This document shows positions 1 through 7,216 of a stretch of 23,812 nt of DNA, piece after piece. Below the pieces are notes generated by a model, which was not told the DNA's origin, searched no databases, and saw only the letters and a list, made by a program, of their open reading frames with translations. The stretch spans positions 1 through 23,812 of the forward strand of contig JAJRVC010000127.1 of the NCBI GenBank assembly GCA_024277475.1, in the 5' to 3' direction. The position numbers and the translations under genes are program-made. The DNA is from Deltaproteobacteria bacterium. GTDB taxonomy: Bacteria; Desulfobacterota; Desulfobacteria; Desulfobacterales; JAFDCJ01. Each line of letters begins with the position of its first letter. Position 1 is the stretch's first letter.

Positions 1-329
1 ATATTTCGACCGATTGAAATCCTCAAATCTTTATCCGGCCATTCATTTTGAGAACCGGGCCAATAAATTCCATCCCAGACCACTCGGCCTAAGCCGTTGT
101 CTTTTTTACACTTAAGGCAGATGGGGGGTGTATTCCCCTTTTTGACGGGTTGACCGGAAATGTGTTGCAGGGTTCCTGCCGGATCGCCCCCGGCTGACGT
201 CCCACAGAGCAATGCACAACCGCAATCCAATACCTTGTAAGCAACTCCGATCGCTTCGGGACGCTCAAACAAGATTTTCCGGCAGGCTTCGTTGAAGGGA
301 GAAACTTGAGTGTTTTTAATATCTTCCAT
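1..329 (-). CDS. Cys-rich hypothetical protein, 3' end outside window
   Basis: An open frame runs from an ATG at 329 down to the window edge (109 codons, no stop), so the C-terminus is missing. The visible part begins MEDIKNTQVSPFNEAC and carries two cysteine groups, CGCALLCG near residue 40 and ICLKCKK near residue 73. This spacing suggests a small zinc- or metal-binding fold. There is no signal peptide or membrane segment in the visible part. A possible GAGG ribosome site lies about 16 nt upstream, inside a 20-bp tandem repeat. I recognise no named family. I vaguely associate this pattern with small conserved proteins of sulfate reducers, but that is inference. Codon use looks like real coding sequence, with no stop in 109 codons. 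Confidence 0.6.
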   Translation of the reverse strand, partial: MEDIKNTQVSPFNEACRKILFERPEAIGVAYKVLDCGCALLCGTSAGGDPAGTLQHISGQPVKKGNTPPICLKCKKDNGLGRVVWDGIYWPGSQNEWPDKDLRISIGRN

Positions 330-330
330 A

Positions 331-370
331 ATGTGGCTTGTTTAACCTCGATGTGGCTTGTTTAACCTTA
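331..370. repeat. 20-bp tandem duplication
   Basis: The unit ATGTGGCTTGTTTAACCT is present at 331-348 and again at 351-368, so the period is 20 bp and the copies are perfect over 18 bp. It lies directly upstream of the minus-strand start codon at 329 and would be in the leader or promoter of that gene. It could be a paired operator or a simple slippage duplication. Confidence 0.8.
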
Positions 371-402
371 ATTTTCCGCCGTACAGAGTTTCGAATTTAA
401 AA

Positions 403-484
403 AATCAGCGACTACCAGCAGAGGTGGCCCGGCCCCTTCCAGGGGCCATCCTCATACCCCCAGCTCTGCTGGTGGTCGCTGATT
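403..484. repeat. Large palindrome with 21-bp arms
   Basis: The left arm 403-423 (AATCAGCGACTACCAGCAGA...) pairs with the right arm 464-484 with a single G-T position. The 40-nt centre contains a second hairpin, GGCCCC/GGGGCC, around 431-446. As RNA this would be a long compound stem-loop. It lies upstream of both flanking genes, so it is not an ordinary terminator for either. A MITE/REP-like element or a structured RNA is possible. Confidence 0.75.
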
Positions 485-584
485 ACCCGTCGGGGCAGAA
501 GTTGCGTCCATTCCAGCCCCGCCTTTTTCCTTAGAGTCTTAATTGTGAATTCTTTGCCCTCCAAGGCGGATCTACGACTTTTTT

Positions 585-643
585 GTGCTAAAATATTTTT
601 CGGTTTGTCCGGGTTGGGTATGAATGATGTAATTTTTTAGCAC
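585..643. repeat. AT-rich inverted repeat with dispersed-repeat core
   Basis: The arms GTGCTAAAATATT (585-597) and AATTTTTTAGCAC (631-643) match at 12 of 13 positions. Inside is CGGTTTGTCCGGGTTGGG (601-618). A close variant of 590-618 recurs at 5802-5829, so this belongs to a dispersed family. T-runs flank both sides (about 580-584 and 649-656), so a bidirectional terminator is an alternative. Confidence 0.6.
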
Positions 644-1066
644 ACCCTCTTTTTTGAAGTCAACTATTATGCTTTTTCCCCAAGTTACTATTTAGTGGAT
701 CTTACCGAAAAATGTAACTTTCAACTGACAAAAAACGGCAAATTCGTATTTTTCGGGTTGGCGCTTTGCCGCCGGATAAAATAGAATCCCGTTGAATTCA
801 TTATGAAAAGTTAGCAATATATCACACTTATTCTGTTTGGCATATTTATTGTAACTTGCTTTATTGGTTATTAATTTCGGATGAGGGCGCCCCGATAGTT
901 TTGCAATCAATTGACGGGCGCGTGGCGGGACAACAAAATTAATATGTAAATAGGAGGAAATGCCTAACAATATCATCATTTGAAACATTTTGCAGGGATG
1001 CTTCGATGTTATTCCGGGGGGAAGAAGCATTCCGGGACGGAGGATTCAAAAAAAGGAGGAGGAAAC

Positions 1067-2920
1067 ATGAAACCAGTATCCAGGGAGATGGTCAGTTTCA
1101 TCGCATGTGTCGCTTTTTTTGTTTCATTTTCAGCGACAGTGTCTGCCGGAAATGAAGTGTTTGTCGTCTCGGCAGATCGCAATGGAGAAGCCAACTACAT
1201 GGTCAGCCATGGGGACGGTTCATTTTCGGTTCAAGAAGATTTTCTGTTAATGGGTGATGACGGCCTTCAGCCAATGAGTGAACGCGAGGTTGAATATAAC
1301 AGTTATGGTAACGGTCTGGGTGATTTTGATAATGACGGTGATTTTGACTATATAATAGGCGACGGCAAAAGTGGCGGTGATATTTTTCTTTTTAAAAAGA
1401 TCGGTCCGGACAATCAGTTTGCATCACCGGTCATTGTTGCGGGATGGTCAACAGGGTATTTACCCATGGACATGGCGGTTGCCGATTTTGATGAGGACGG
1501 CAACTTAGATTTTGTCATGTCGTATTATTTCAGCTTTAATTGCGGGCTGTACTTGGGCGATGGTGCCTTGGGATTTACAGGTCCCGGCTCGGATCCGGCC
1601 ACAGATCCGCTACTATTAAAAGAGGCGGCGCCCCTGTTGTCGGCCGGTGCGGATGCAGCCGATTTTAACAACGACGGGCATGCCGATTTTGTCATTGCCC
1701 CGTTTCCCAGTGGACAGTATTCCGGTGAACCCTTCTTTGTTAATCTTGGTGACGGTCACGGAAATTTTACAACACTTACTTTTGAAGGCCGGAAGGATGC
1801 TGATGAAAATTATGTTCCGTATTACGGAGTTGCAGCGGCGGATTTTGACGGAGACGGTAATGTGGATATTGCAGCGGCATATTATGACTATCTGGATATA
1901 TACAGGGGCAACGGTGACGGCACGTTTGAATGGCTGGCCGGTTATGAGTATGATCTGAACATTTCACCGATCGATAACTATGACTTTAACGGTGACGGAA
2001 ATCAGGATCTGGTTGCTGCAAATTTTGGTTTGGCCGGTTCAGAGGTTGCCATTTTGCTGGGCAACGGTGACGGCTCTTTCGCCGATCCGGTTATTTATGG
2101 CGGAGGTACCAGTGGAGAGCGCAATGCCGTATCCGCACCACCTCCGGAATTGAATAAAGAGCCGGTTGCCGTCGTTGATCCCATGTATCTGGAGGTCACC
2201 GTCGGGGAGGAAATCGTATTTGACGGTTCAGCATCCTACGACGATGACGGCCAAATTATAAACTATGCATGGGATTTCGGCGACGGAAACATGATCACCG
2301 GGGTTACCCCTGCGTTAAGCCTGCCCGGGACCGGCGGCGATACCGATGAGGTTGCGCCATCGCATATCTATCATGATGTCGGCAAATACACCGTGACGCT
2401 AAAAGTCACTGATGAAAAAGGCGCCACGGACAGTGTCCAAGCGGAGGTTAACGCTCTGCCGGTAGCGGCAACAATTCAGTTTAAACCTTACACGCTTTAT
2501 TTGAACGGCAGGGGCAAATGGATCAGGGCAACCATCAGACTGCCTGCCGGTTACGACGCGAGAAAAATCGACGACCCCAGCGTTTGTATTGTGTTGGAGG
2601 ACGGATCCCGAACCTGTGCGTATTCTGATTATGGACACGGTTTTTTTGCTAAAATAATAAAGAGATTTTTCAGGACAAGAAGGGCCCTGACGGTAAGATT
2701 TGATCGGCAGGACCTTATCCGGGAAATAAAAATTCCTTCAGAAAACACCCGATTGATGGTACAGGGAGATATGCTGCGCAAGGGTGCCTGGATAGAATTC
2801 GAGGGCTCGGGAACAATCAGGACCCTGGAAAAGAAAAAGAAAGAAGACTTTTTCAGGAGGTACTGGAAACAAAAATTCAAACATTTTTCCAAAAAGCATG
2901 GATCAAAATACCGGAGATAG
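1067..2920 (+). CDS. Secreted VCBS/FG-GAP repeat protein with PKD domain
   Basis: 617 aa, starting at the ATG preceded by the strong ribosome site AAGGAGGAGG (about 1053-1062). The in-frame ATG at 980 is upstream of that site and would mask the signal peptide, so it is rejected. Residues 1-27 form a signal peptide ending ATVSA. Five Asp-rich, calcium-binding-type repeats follow near residues 86, 140, 199, 259 and 306 (for example DFDNDGDFD and DFDGDGNVD), consistent with a beta-propeller. A PKD domain spans about 366-464 (YAWDFGDG, HDVGKYTVTLKV). The last part, about 468-590 (IQFKPYTLYLNGRGKW, LTVRFDRQDLI, FEGSGTIRTL), resembles a C-terminal module found in many secreted proteins of archaea and bacteria. 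The final 30 residues are very basic. The protein is probably extracellular or surface-located, for adhesion or binding. The ligand is unknown. Confidence 0.85.
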   Translation: MKPVSREMVSFIACVAFFVSFSATVSAGNEVFVVSADRNGEANYMVSHGDGSFSVQEDFLLMGDDGLQPMSEREVEYNSYGNGLGDFDNDGDFDYIIGDGKSGGDIFLFKKIGPDNQFASPVIVAGWSTGYLPMDMAVADFDEDGNLDFVMSYYFSFNCGLYLGDGALGFTGPGSDPATDPLLLKEAAPLLSAGADAADFNNDGHADFVIAPFPSGQYSGEPFFVNLGDGHGNFTTLTFEGRKDADENYVPYYGVAAADFDGDGNVDIAAAYYDYLDIYRGNGDGTFEWLAGYEYDLNISPIDNYDFNGDGNQDLVAANFGLAGSEVAILLGNGDGSFADPVIYGGGTSGERNAVSAPPPELNKEPVAVVDPMYLEVTVGEEIVFDGSASYDDDGQIINYAWDFGDGNMITGVTPALSLPGTGGDTDEVAPSHIYHDVGKYTVTLKVTDEKGATDSVQAEVNALPVAATIQFKPYTLYLNGRGKWIRATIRLPAGYDARKIDDPSVCIVLEDGSRTCAYSDYGHGFFAKIIKRFFRTRRALTVRFDRQDLIREIKIPSENTRLMVQGDMLRKGAWIEFEGSGTIRTLEKKKKEDFFRRYWKQKFKHFSKKHGSKYRR

Positions 2921-2994
2921 TACTCGCATTAAAAGGTAATTCAATATTTGAAATAGTGTATTAGCGTTACAATTATTTTAAGACGAAACGCCAG

Positions 2995-3032
2995 AGGGCA
3001 GAGCCGAAACGGCTCTGCCCTTTTCTATTTTT
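2995..3032 (+). terminator. Rho-independent terminator of the VCBS gene
   Basis: A perfect 11-bp stem, AGGGCAGAGCC (2995-3005), GAAAC loop, GGCTCTGCCCT (3011-3021), is followed at once by a T-rich run (TTTTCTATTTTT). It lies 75 bp after the VCBS stop codon. Confidence 0.93.
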
Positions 3033-3336
3033 AAATCAGGCACATATCTGTTTGATTTGTAATTTATCGATAAATCGGGAGATTCAAAGCATCTATTCTG
3101 CATTGATTTTCATATTTTAGTGGGGTATTTTATAGGGCAAAAATGGCAAAAAATGGCTGGTGAGCATCATTGAAGAATTTTCGAACACGGGCAGCAGGCC
3201 TATTGCAAAATGCTGGAGCAGTTGGGACAATAGTCAGCCATTCATTAATATTTTGTTTTGGTTTGAGCGAGATCAGGTATTCAAAATAAATAGGGAATGT
3301 TGGATTGGGATACCGAGTATTGGAGGGTTGTAACGA
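3033..3336. other. Intergenic region before the histidine kinase
   Basis: About 300 bp between the terminator and the kinase start. It contains a perfect 14-bp palindrome ATTTATCGATAAAT (3062-3075), a possible operator. From 3160 to 3333 a frame stays open from a GTG but has no ribosome site and no recognisable product. A GGAGGG ribosome site at about 3322-3327 serves the kinase. No clear sigma-70 promoter was found. Confidence 0.5.
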
Positions 3337-5697
3337 ATGGGTCAAAAGCCAACCTATGAAGAATTGGAAAAAAAAATCGACTCACTGCAAAAAGCAGATA
3401 TAAGACACAGGAAAAGAGAAGCGGTCTTATGGCGAATTCAGGAGCGGTTGGTCCAGATTATCGAAAGCATTCCCATTCCCACCTTTGTTATTGATAACGA
3501 CCATGTCGTTACCCACTACAACACGGCCATGGAGAATCTGACCGGCATTACTGTCGATGAAATCGTCGGCACCAGCGATCCCTGGAAGGTGTTTTATGCC
3601 GCTGCCAGACCCACGATGGCCGACTTTATCGTGGATGGTGCCTCCCAAGAGGAGATTGCCGGCTACTACCATGGTAAATTTCAAAGATCTCTGGTGAAAG
3701 AAGGGGCCTATGAAGCGGAGGATTTTTTTGCGGATATCGGTGAAAAAGGCAAATGGCTTTTTTTCACGGCTGCCCCTTTAACGGATTGCGAGGGAAACGT
3801 GTTCGGTGCTCTGGAAACTCTTCAGGACATCTCCGAGCGCAAGCATGCCGAGGAAGCATGCCTGAAATCCGAGAGGCGCTTTCGGACCCTGCTTGATTTT
3901 GCCCCCTATTCCATTCTCGTATTCAACGTGGACAGCCTGGTCACGTACCTGAATCCTGCTTTCACAGAAACTTTCGGCTGGACCCTGGAGGAATTGGGAG
4001 GAAAGCGGATTTCTTACGTACCGGCAGATCTGGAAGCCGAAACCCGGGAGCATATTAAAAAACTTCTCGCAGAAAAGGTGATCCGTCGATATGAAACCAG
4101 ACGTCTCACTAAAGACGGTCGAATTCTGGATGTGGTCTGGAGGGCCTCGGTTTTTTCGGATGCCAACGGTGAGCCGGCCGGAGTGCTGGTGATTCTCAGA
4201 GATATCACCCGGGTGAAACGTATTGCCAGAAATAACGAGGCCATGCTGCGGATCAGCATGGAACTGCCCGAATACCTTGAGCTGCCTGAGGTGTTGGATT
4301 ATGTGAGCGGTGTTATCAAGGAGTTGATGGTCACCGAAGGCGGAGTGGTCATCCTGCTTGATGAACAGCGTCAGGAACTTTTTTTACGCGGGGCCGCCTA
4401 TGATGATACGGCTACCCAGCAGCGGGCGAAAGAGGTTCGGTTTTCCATGGATGAGCTGGTTGCGGGCAAAGTTATCAGGAGCGGAAAACCGGTCATTTTG
4501 AACGACATCACCGAGGACTCTGAAATTCATATCGAACGTGATCGAAAGCTAGGGTACCAGACCCGCAATCTGCTGCTGGTACCATTGAGAAGCCACGGGC
4601 GTATTATCGGAACTTTATGCGCCGTCAACAAAAAAGAAGGCGGCTTTGATCAGTCCGATGTCGAGCTTTTGAGTATGCTGGCGGGAACAGTGGTCCTGTC
4701 GATAGAGAATGCCAGATTTTCCACGGAACTAAAAAAGGCTTACATGGAGGTTTCAAGCTTAAACCGGGCCAAAGACAAAGTGATAAATCACCTATCCCAT
4801 GAACTGAAAACCCCGATAGCGGTTCTACGCACCTCTTTGGTCATACTGGAAAAAAGACTGAAAACTTTACCCCGGGAAAGTTGGCTGCCCACCCTTGCAA
4901 GAGCTCGTAAGAACCTCGATCGTTTGCTGGAGATGCAGTATCAGATTGATGACATTATGCAGGACAAAACTGATAAAGCCCGCATGGTACTGTCCCACCT
5001 GTTGGACCAGTGTGCTGATGAACTGGAGGCGTTGATTGCCGAACAAATCGGGGAGGGTAAAGTCGTTGAGCGCATCAAGAAACGCATTGAGGAGACCTAT
5101 CGTATCGGCGGCACTGGGGAACTGATTGCCGAGGCAATTCAACTGGATACCTTTGTTATCAAAAGATTGGAGTTCCTTAAGCCTTATTTTGCCCATCGCC
5201 AGGTTGATATTATAACCCGCTTGGGTGTCAGTCCGCCCATATCGATACCGCCGGATCCCCTGCGAAAAGTATTTGATGGTCTGATAAAAAACGCCATCGA
5301 AAATACGCCGGACGAGGGAAAGTTGGAGGTAGTTGTGAAAAGGCAAGAAAAGGGAACTTTGCTGGAAGTGCGTGATTTTGGGGTCGGAATTACAAAAGAA
5401 AATAAAACTCGAATTTTTGAAGGTTTTTTTACCACCCAGGAGACAATGGACTATTCGAGCAAAAGACCTTTTGACTTCAATGCTGGCGGCAAAGGGACGG
5501 ATCTGCTGCGTATGAAGATTTTCTCCGAACGTTATGATTTTAAGATCGGCCTGGAATCGTACCGCTGTCCTTTTATACCGAAAGATAGCGACACCTGTCC
5601 CGGAATTATCAGCAGATGTCCCCATTGCAAAGACGGTTCGGGGTGTCACCAATCGGTGGCAACCATCTTTTCAGTGTATTTCCCACCGTTTGTATAA
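3337..5697 (+). CDS. PAS-PAS-GAF sensor histidine kinase with Cys-rich insert
   Basis: 786 aa with no signal peptide or membrane helices, so a cytoplasmic sensor. An N-terminal coiled-coil (about 1-35) is followed by PAS 1 (about 37-172), PAS 2 (about 178-295), GAF (about 300-465), a dimerisation/phosphoacceptor helix with His488 in SHELKTP, and a HATPase domain with the N-box (N652 in KNAIENTP) and G1 box (D680-G684, DFGVGI). An unusually long helical stretch (about 510-640) separates the H-box from the ATPase domain. Near the C-terminus, residues 744-771 insert five cysteines (C744, C754, C761, C764, C770) and H771 before the last strand (FSVYFP). This may be a metal or redox site. I believe similar inserts occur in other sulfate-reducer kinases, from memory. 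No response regulator is adjacent, so this is an orphan kinase. Confidence 0.9.
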   Translation: MGQKPTYEELEKKIDSLQKADIRHRKREAVLWRIQERLVQIIESIPIPTFVIDNDHVVTHYNTAMENLTGITVDEIVGTSDPWKVFYAAARPTMADFIVDGASQEEIAGYYHGKFQRSLVKEGAYEAEDFFADIGEKGKWLFFTAAPLTDCEGNVFGALETLQDISERKHAEEACLKSERRFRTLLDFAPYSILVFNVDSLVTYLNPAFTETFGWTLEELGGKRISYVPADLEAETREHIKKLLAEKVIRRYETRRLTKDGRILDVVWRASVFSDANGEPAGVLVILRDITRVKRIARNNEAMLRISMELPEYLELPEVLDYVSGVIKELMVTEGGVVILLDEQRQELFLRGAAYDDTATQQRAKEVRFSMDELVAGKVIRSGKPVILNDITEDSEIHIERDRKLGYQTRNLLLVPLRSHGRIIGTLCAVNKKEGGFDQSDVELLSMLAGTVVLSIENARFSTELKKAYMEVSSLNRAKDKVINHLSHELKTPIAVLRTSLVILEKRLKTLPRESWLPTLARARKNLDRLLEMQYQIDDIMQDKTDKARMVLSHLLDQCADELEALIAEQIGEGKVVERIKKRIEETYRIGGTGELIAEAIQLDTFVIKRLEFLKPYFAHRQVDIITRLGVSPPISIPPDPLRKVFDGLIKNAIENTPDEGKLEVVVKRQEKGTLLEVRDFGVGITKENKTRIFEGFFTTQETMDYSSKRPFDFNAGGKGTDLLRMKIFSERYDFKIGLESYRCPFIPKDSDTCPGIISRCPHCKDGSGCHQSVATIFSVYFPPFV

Positions 5698-5801
5698 GAC
5701 TTCGGGTAGGCGTTCGCAGGTTCAGGGTTCCGTTTTCGTCTCTGAACTGAATTTGGGATGCATATTTGGGAGAAAAGCGTTAGCTTCGTCAAGTCTAATA
5801 C

Positions 5802-5829
5802 AAAATATTCTCCGGCTTGTCCGGTTAGG
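5802..5829. repeat. Second copy of the CGGYTTGTCCGG repeat core
   Basis: Positions 5802-5829 (AAAATATTCTCCGGCTTGTC...) closely match 590-618, the only differences being C/T changes, one extra G and one A/G change. Here the copy overlaps the stop codon of the minus-strand amidotransferase gene (5825-5827) and fills the convergent gap behind the histidine kinase. Function unknown. Confidence 0.65.
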
Positions 5830-6598
5830 AAGTATTCGCGATTGGTATTCTATCGATTCTCGGAGGGCTGCCATGAATCCTCAGCAGTGAATTATTGGCA
5901 AGCCGGTTCCAGCGGGCCGGATCTAAGCGGCTTGACTCAATAGGCTCCGAGCATATGATGACACCTGTGGGCAGGGCATAATAATGAAGCGTGTAATAGC
6001 TTCCCCATGTCTTATATCGGCAGATGATATACAGGTCATCACCGTTGCTTAACATGCTGTTCACGGCTGTGTAATCCGCCGCCAGGGAAGAAACGGCTAT
6101 TGCCAGTGTTTCACCTATCTTTTTATTGTTGGAATGGGCCGTTATTGCGGTTAAAAGGTAATGAAATAAATATTCGGTATCGGAATCGTCCGAAGTGGAT
6201 ATCAAAGATATATCCCTGGGAAGAGCTTCGGCACCGTAGACGGTACCGTTGTGGATAAACGCCCAGCCGTCGTGGAAAAACGGATGTACATTGGCCTGGG
6301 TAACAGGGATGTTGTCGCTGGCTTTACGTAAATGCCCCAGGAAGACATCTGGCACCCGGTCCATGGCGGTTAGCGCTTGCCGGTAACGTTCTGATTCCAG
6401 GGCCGAACCCAGCCGACGGATTATCGGAACCATCGCGGTCTTATCTCTGTTGGATCCGGCCATACCCCATCCCGCCTTGTGGCCGGGTTCCATGTCCTCA
6501 ACCGGAGGGATGTGGCCGAATTCCGCCTGTCGGCGGAATCCCAGGGCAATTTCCTGCCAGAAATCGACCTGACCGTAAATCCCCAGTAATCTGCACAT
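5825..6598 (-). CDS. Class II glutamine amidotransferase-like protein
   Basis: 257 aa. The N-terminal MCRLLGIYG puts the catalytic nucleophile Cys at position 2, as in the Ntn-hydrolase amidotransferases (YafJ/EgtC-like group). Other family motifs are GWGM, GHLRKAS, the NVHPF segment with FIHNGTVYG, and DSDTEYLFHYLL. Such proteins release ammonia from glutamine, or hydrolyse a gamma-glutamyl amide, in the cytoplasm. The true substrate of this group is mostly unknown. The length is usual. The start is fixed by the required Cys2, with an AAGGA 12 nt upstream. It lies 79 bp after the ABM gene on the same strand and may be co-transcribed. It converges on the histidine kinase, and its stop codon lies inside a dispersed repeat. 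Confidence 0.85.
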   Translation of the reverse strand: MCRLLGIYGQVDFWQEIALGFRRQAEFGHIPPVEDMEPGHKAGWGMAGSNRDKTAMVPIIRRLGSALESERYRQALTAMDRVPDVFLGHLRKASDNIPVTQANVHPFFHDGWAFIHNGTVYGAEALPRDISLISTSDDSDTEYLFHYLLTAITAHSNNKKIGETLAIAVSSLAADYTAVNSMLSNGDDLYIICRYKTWGSYYTLHYYALPTGVIICSEPIESSRLDPARWNRLANNSLLRIHGSPPRIDRIPIANTS

Positions 6599-6677
6599 AG
6601 CGTATTACATTCCTTTTAAATTTGAAATTCTTTTTAATCAATAATATAGCCGGAGTCAATCCGCAATTATTATTCCT

Positions 6678-6980
6678 TCACTTATCGGGCAACATTCCCA
6701 GATCATACACTTCGAATTTAGTTCGGTTTTCCAGCAGACACTCCAGCTTTTCCTCGTTGGCCACACGTTCATCACTCTCTTCCCAGCGGATCCAGTCTTC
6801 CACCGTCTGCCACGTGGAAACCACCGTTATGCTGCAGGGGTCATAATGATTTACCCAGGTTTCCCCCGAAATGTATCCGGGTAGATTCATGGCATCATGG
6901 CGGAATTTATTTAACAACGCAAAAGCCTTTTCGGCGGTATGGGCTTTAAATTGTCTTTTGATTACAATCTTGATTGCCAT
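6678..6980 (-). CDS. Antibiotic biosynthesis monooxygenase (ABM)-fold protein
   Basis: 100 aa. The pattern of an N-terminal strand (MAIKIVIKRQF), a helix with LLNKFRHDAM, then PGYISGETW and a strand with ITVVSTWQTVEDWIRWEESDER matches the dimeric alpha-beta ABM fold. Members include small quinol monooxygenases and heme-degrading enzymes, but many have unknown substrates. There is no signal peptide, so it is cytoplasmic. The start is supported by AAGGAG 7 nt upstream (about 6988-6993). It is the first gene of the minus-strand pair and is divergent from hisHF, with 236 bp between them. A specific reaction cannot be assigned. Confidence 0.8.
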   Translation of the reverse strand: MAIKIVIKRQFKAHTAEKAFALLNKFRHDAMNLPGYISGETWVNHYDPCSITVVSTWQTVEDWIRWEESDERVANEEKLECLLENRTKFEVYDLGMLPDK

Positions 6981-7216
6981 AATAATCTCCTTTCCGATTT
7001 AATAGAAAATTCATTAAATGCGATCTCGGTTTCTAAAACTTGATGGATAGAACATAAGCATCTCTATCGCTGAACAAGAAGACGGTGATTTGATCTTTAG
7101 CGGAGATACTGATACATGTAAAGAAATCATAGGACACAACTTTGGTTTGATGGATCATCGGCATAGTTTTTAAAAGACATCCTGGTTATCTCGGCCAATT
7201 GATTTAAAGGTAAAAA

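Larger units (their letters stand above)
330..1066. other. Repeat-rich intergenic region between divergent genes
   Basis: About 740 bp lie between the minus-strand partial gene and the VCBS-protein start. Visible contents are a 20-bp tandem duplication (331-370), a long palindrome (403-484), an AT-rich inverted repeat (585-643) that includes a dispersed-repeat core, and a weak GC hairpin (887-893 with 915-921). The rest, about 650-1050, is AT-rich. I see no convincing gene and no riboswitch core that I can recognise. A minus-strand open frame at 692-1030 has no ribosome site and an unconvincing composition. Confidence 0.6.

Noticed and set aside
692..1030. 112-aa open frame on the minus strand in the left intergenic region
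   Set aside because: No ribosome site, unusual amino-acid mix, overlap with the leader of the VCBS gene, and no recognisable motif.
650..1060. Cyclic-di-GMP or other riboswitch ahead of the secreted VCBS protein
   Set aside because: The conserved core motifs expected for such riboswitches were not seen; only a weak GC hairpin at 887-921.
980..1066. 29-residue N-terminal extension of the VCBS protein
   Set aside because: The strong ribosome site and signal peptide both favour the ATG at 1067.
3160..3333. 57-codon open frame from a GTG upstream of the histidine kinase
   Set aside because: No ribosome site and no recognisable product; about what AT-rich DNA can give by chance.
4867..5652. 261-codon open frame on the minus strand
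   Set aside because: Lies wholly inside the well-supported histidine kinase gene; an antisense shadow.
7051..7173. 40-codon open stretch between the ABM gene and hisHF (SIAEQEDGDLIFSG...), which looks protein-like
   Set aside because: No start codon and an in-frame stop directly upstream. It could be a gene remnant, but nothing supports a call.
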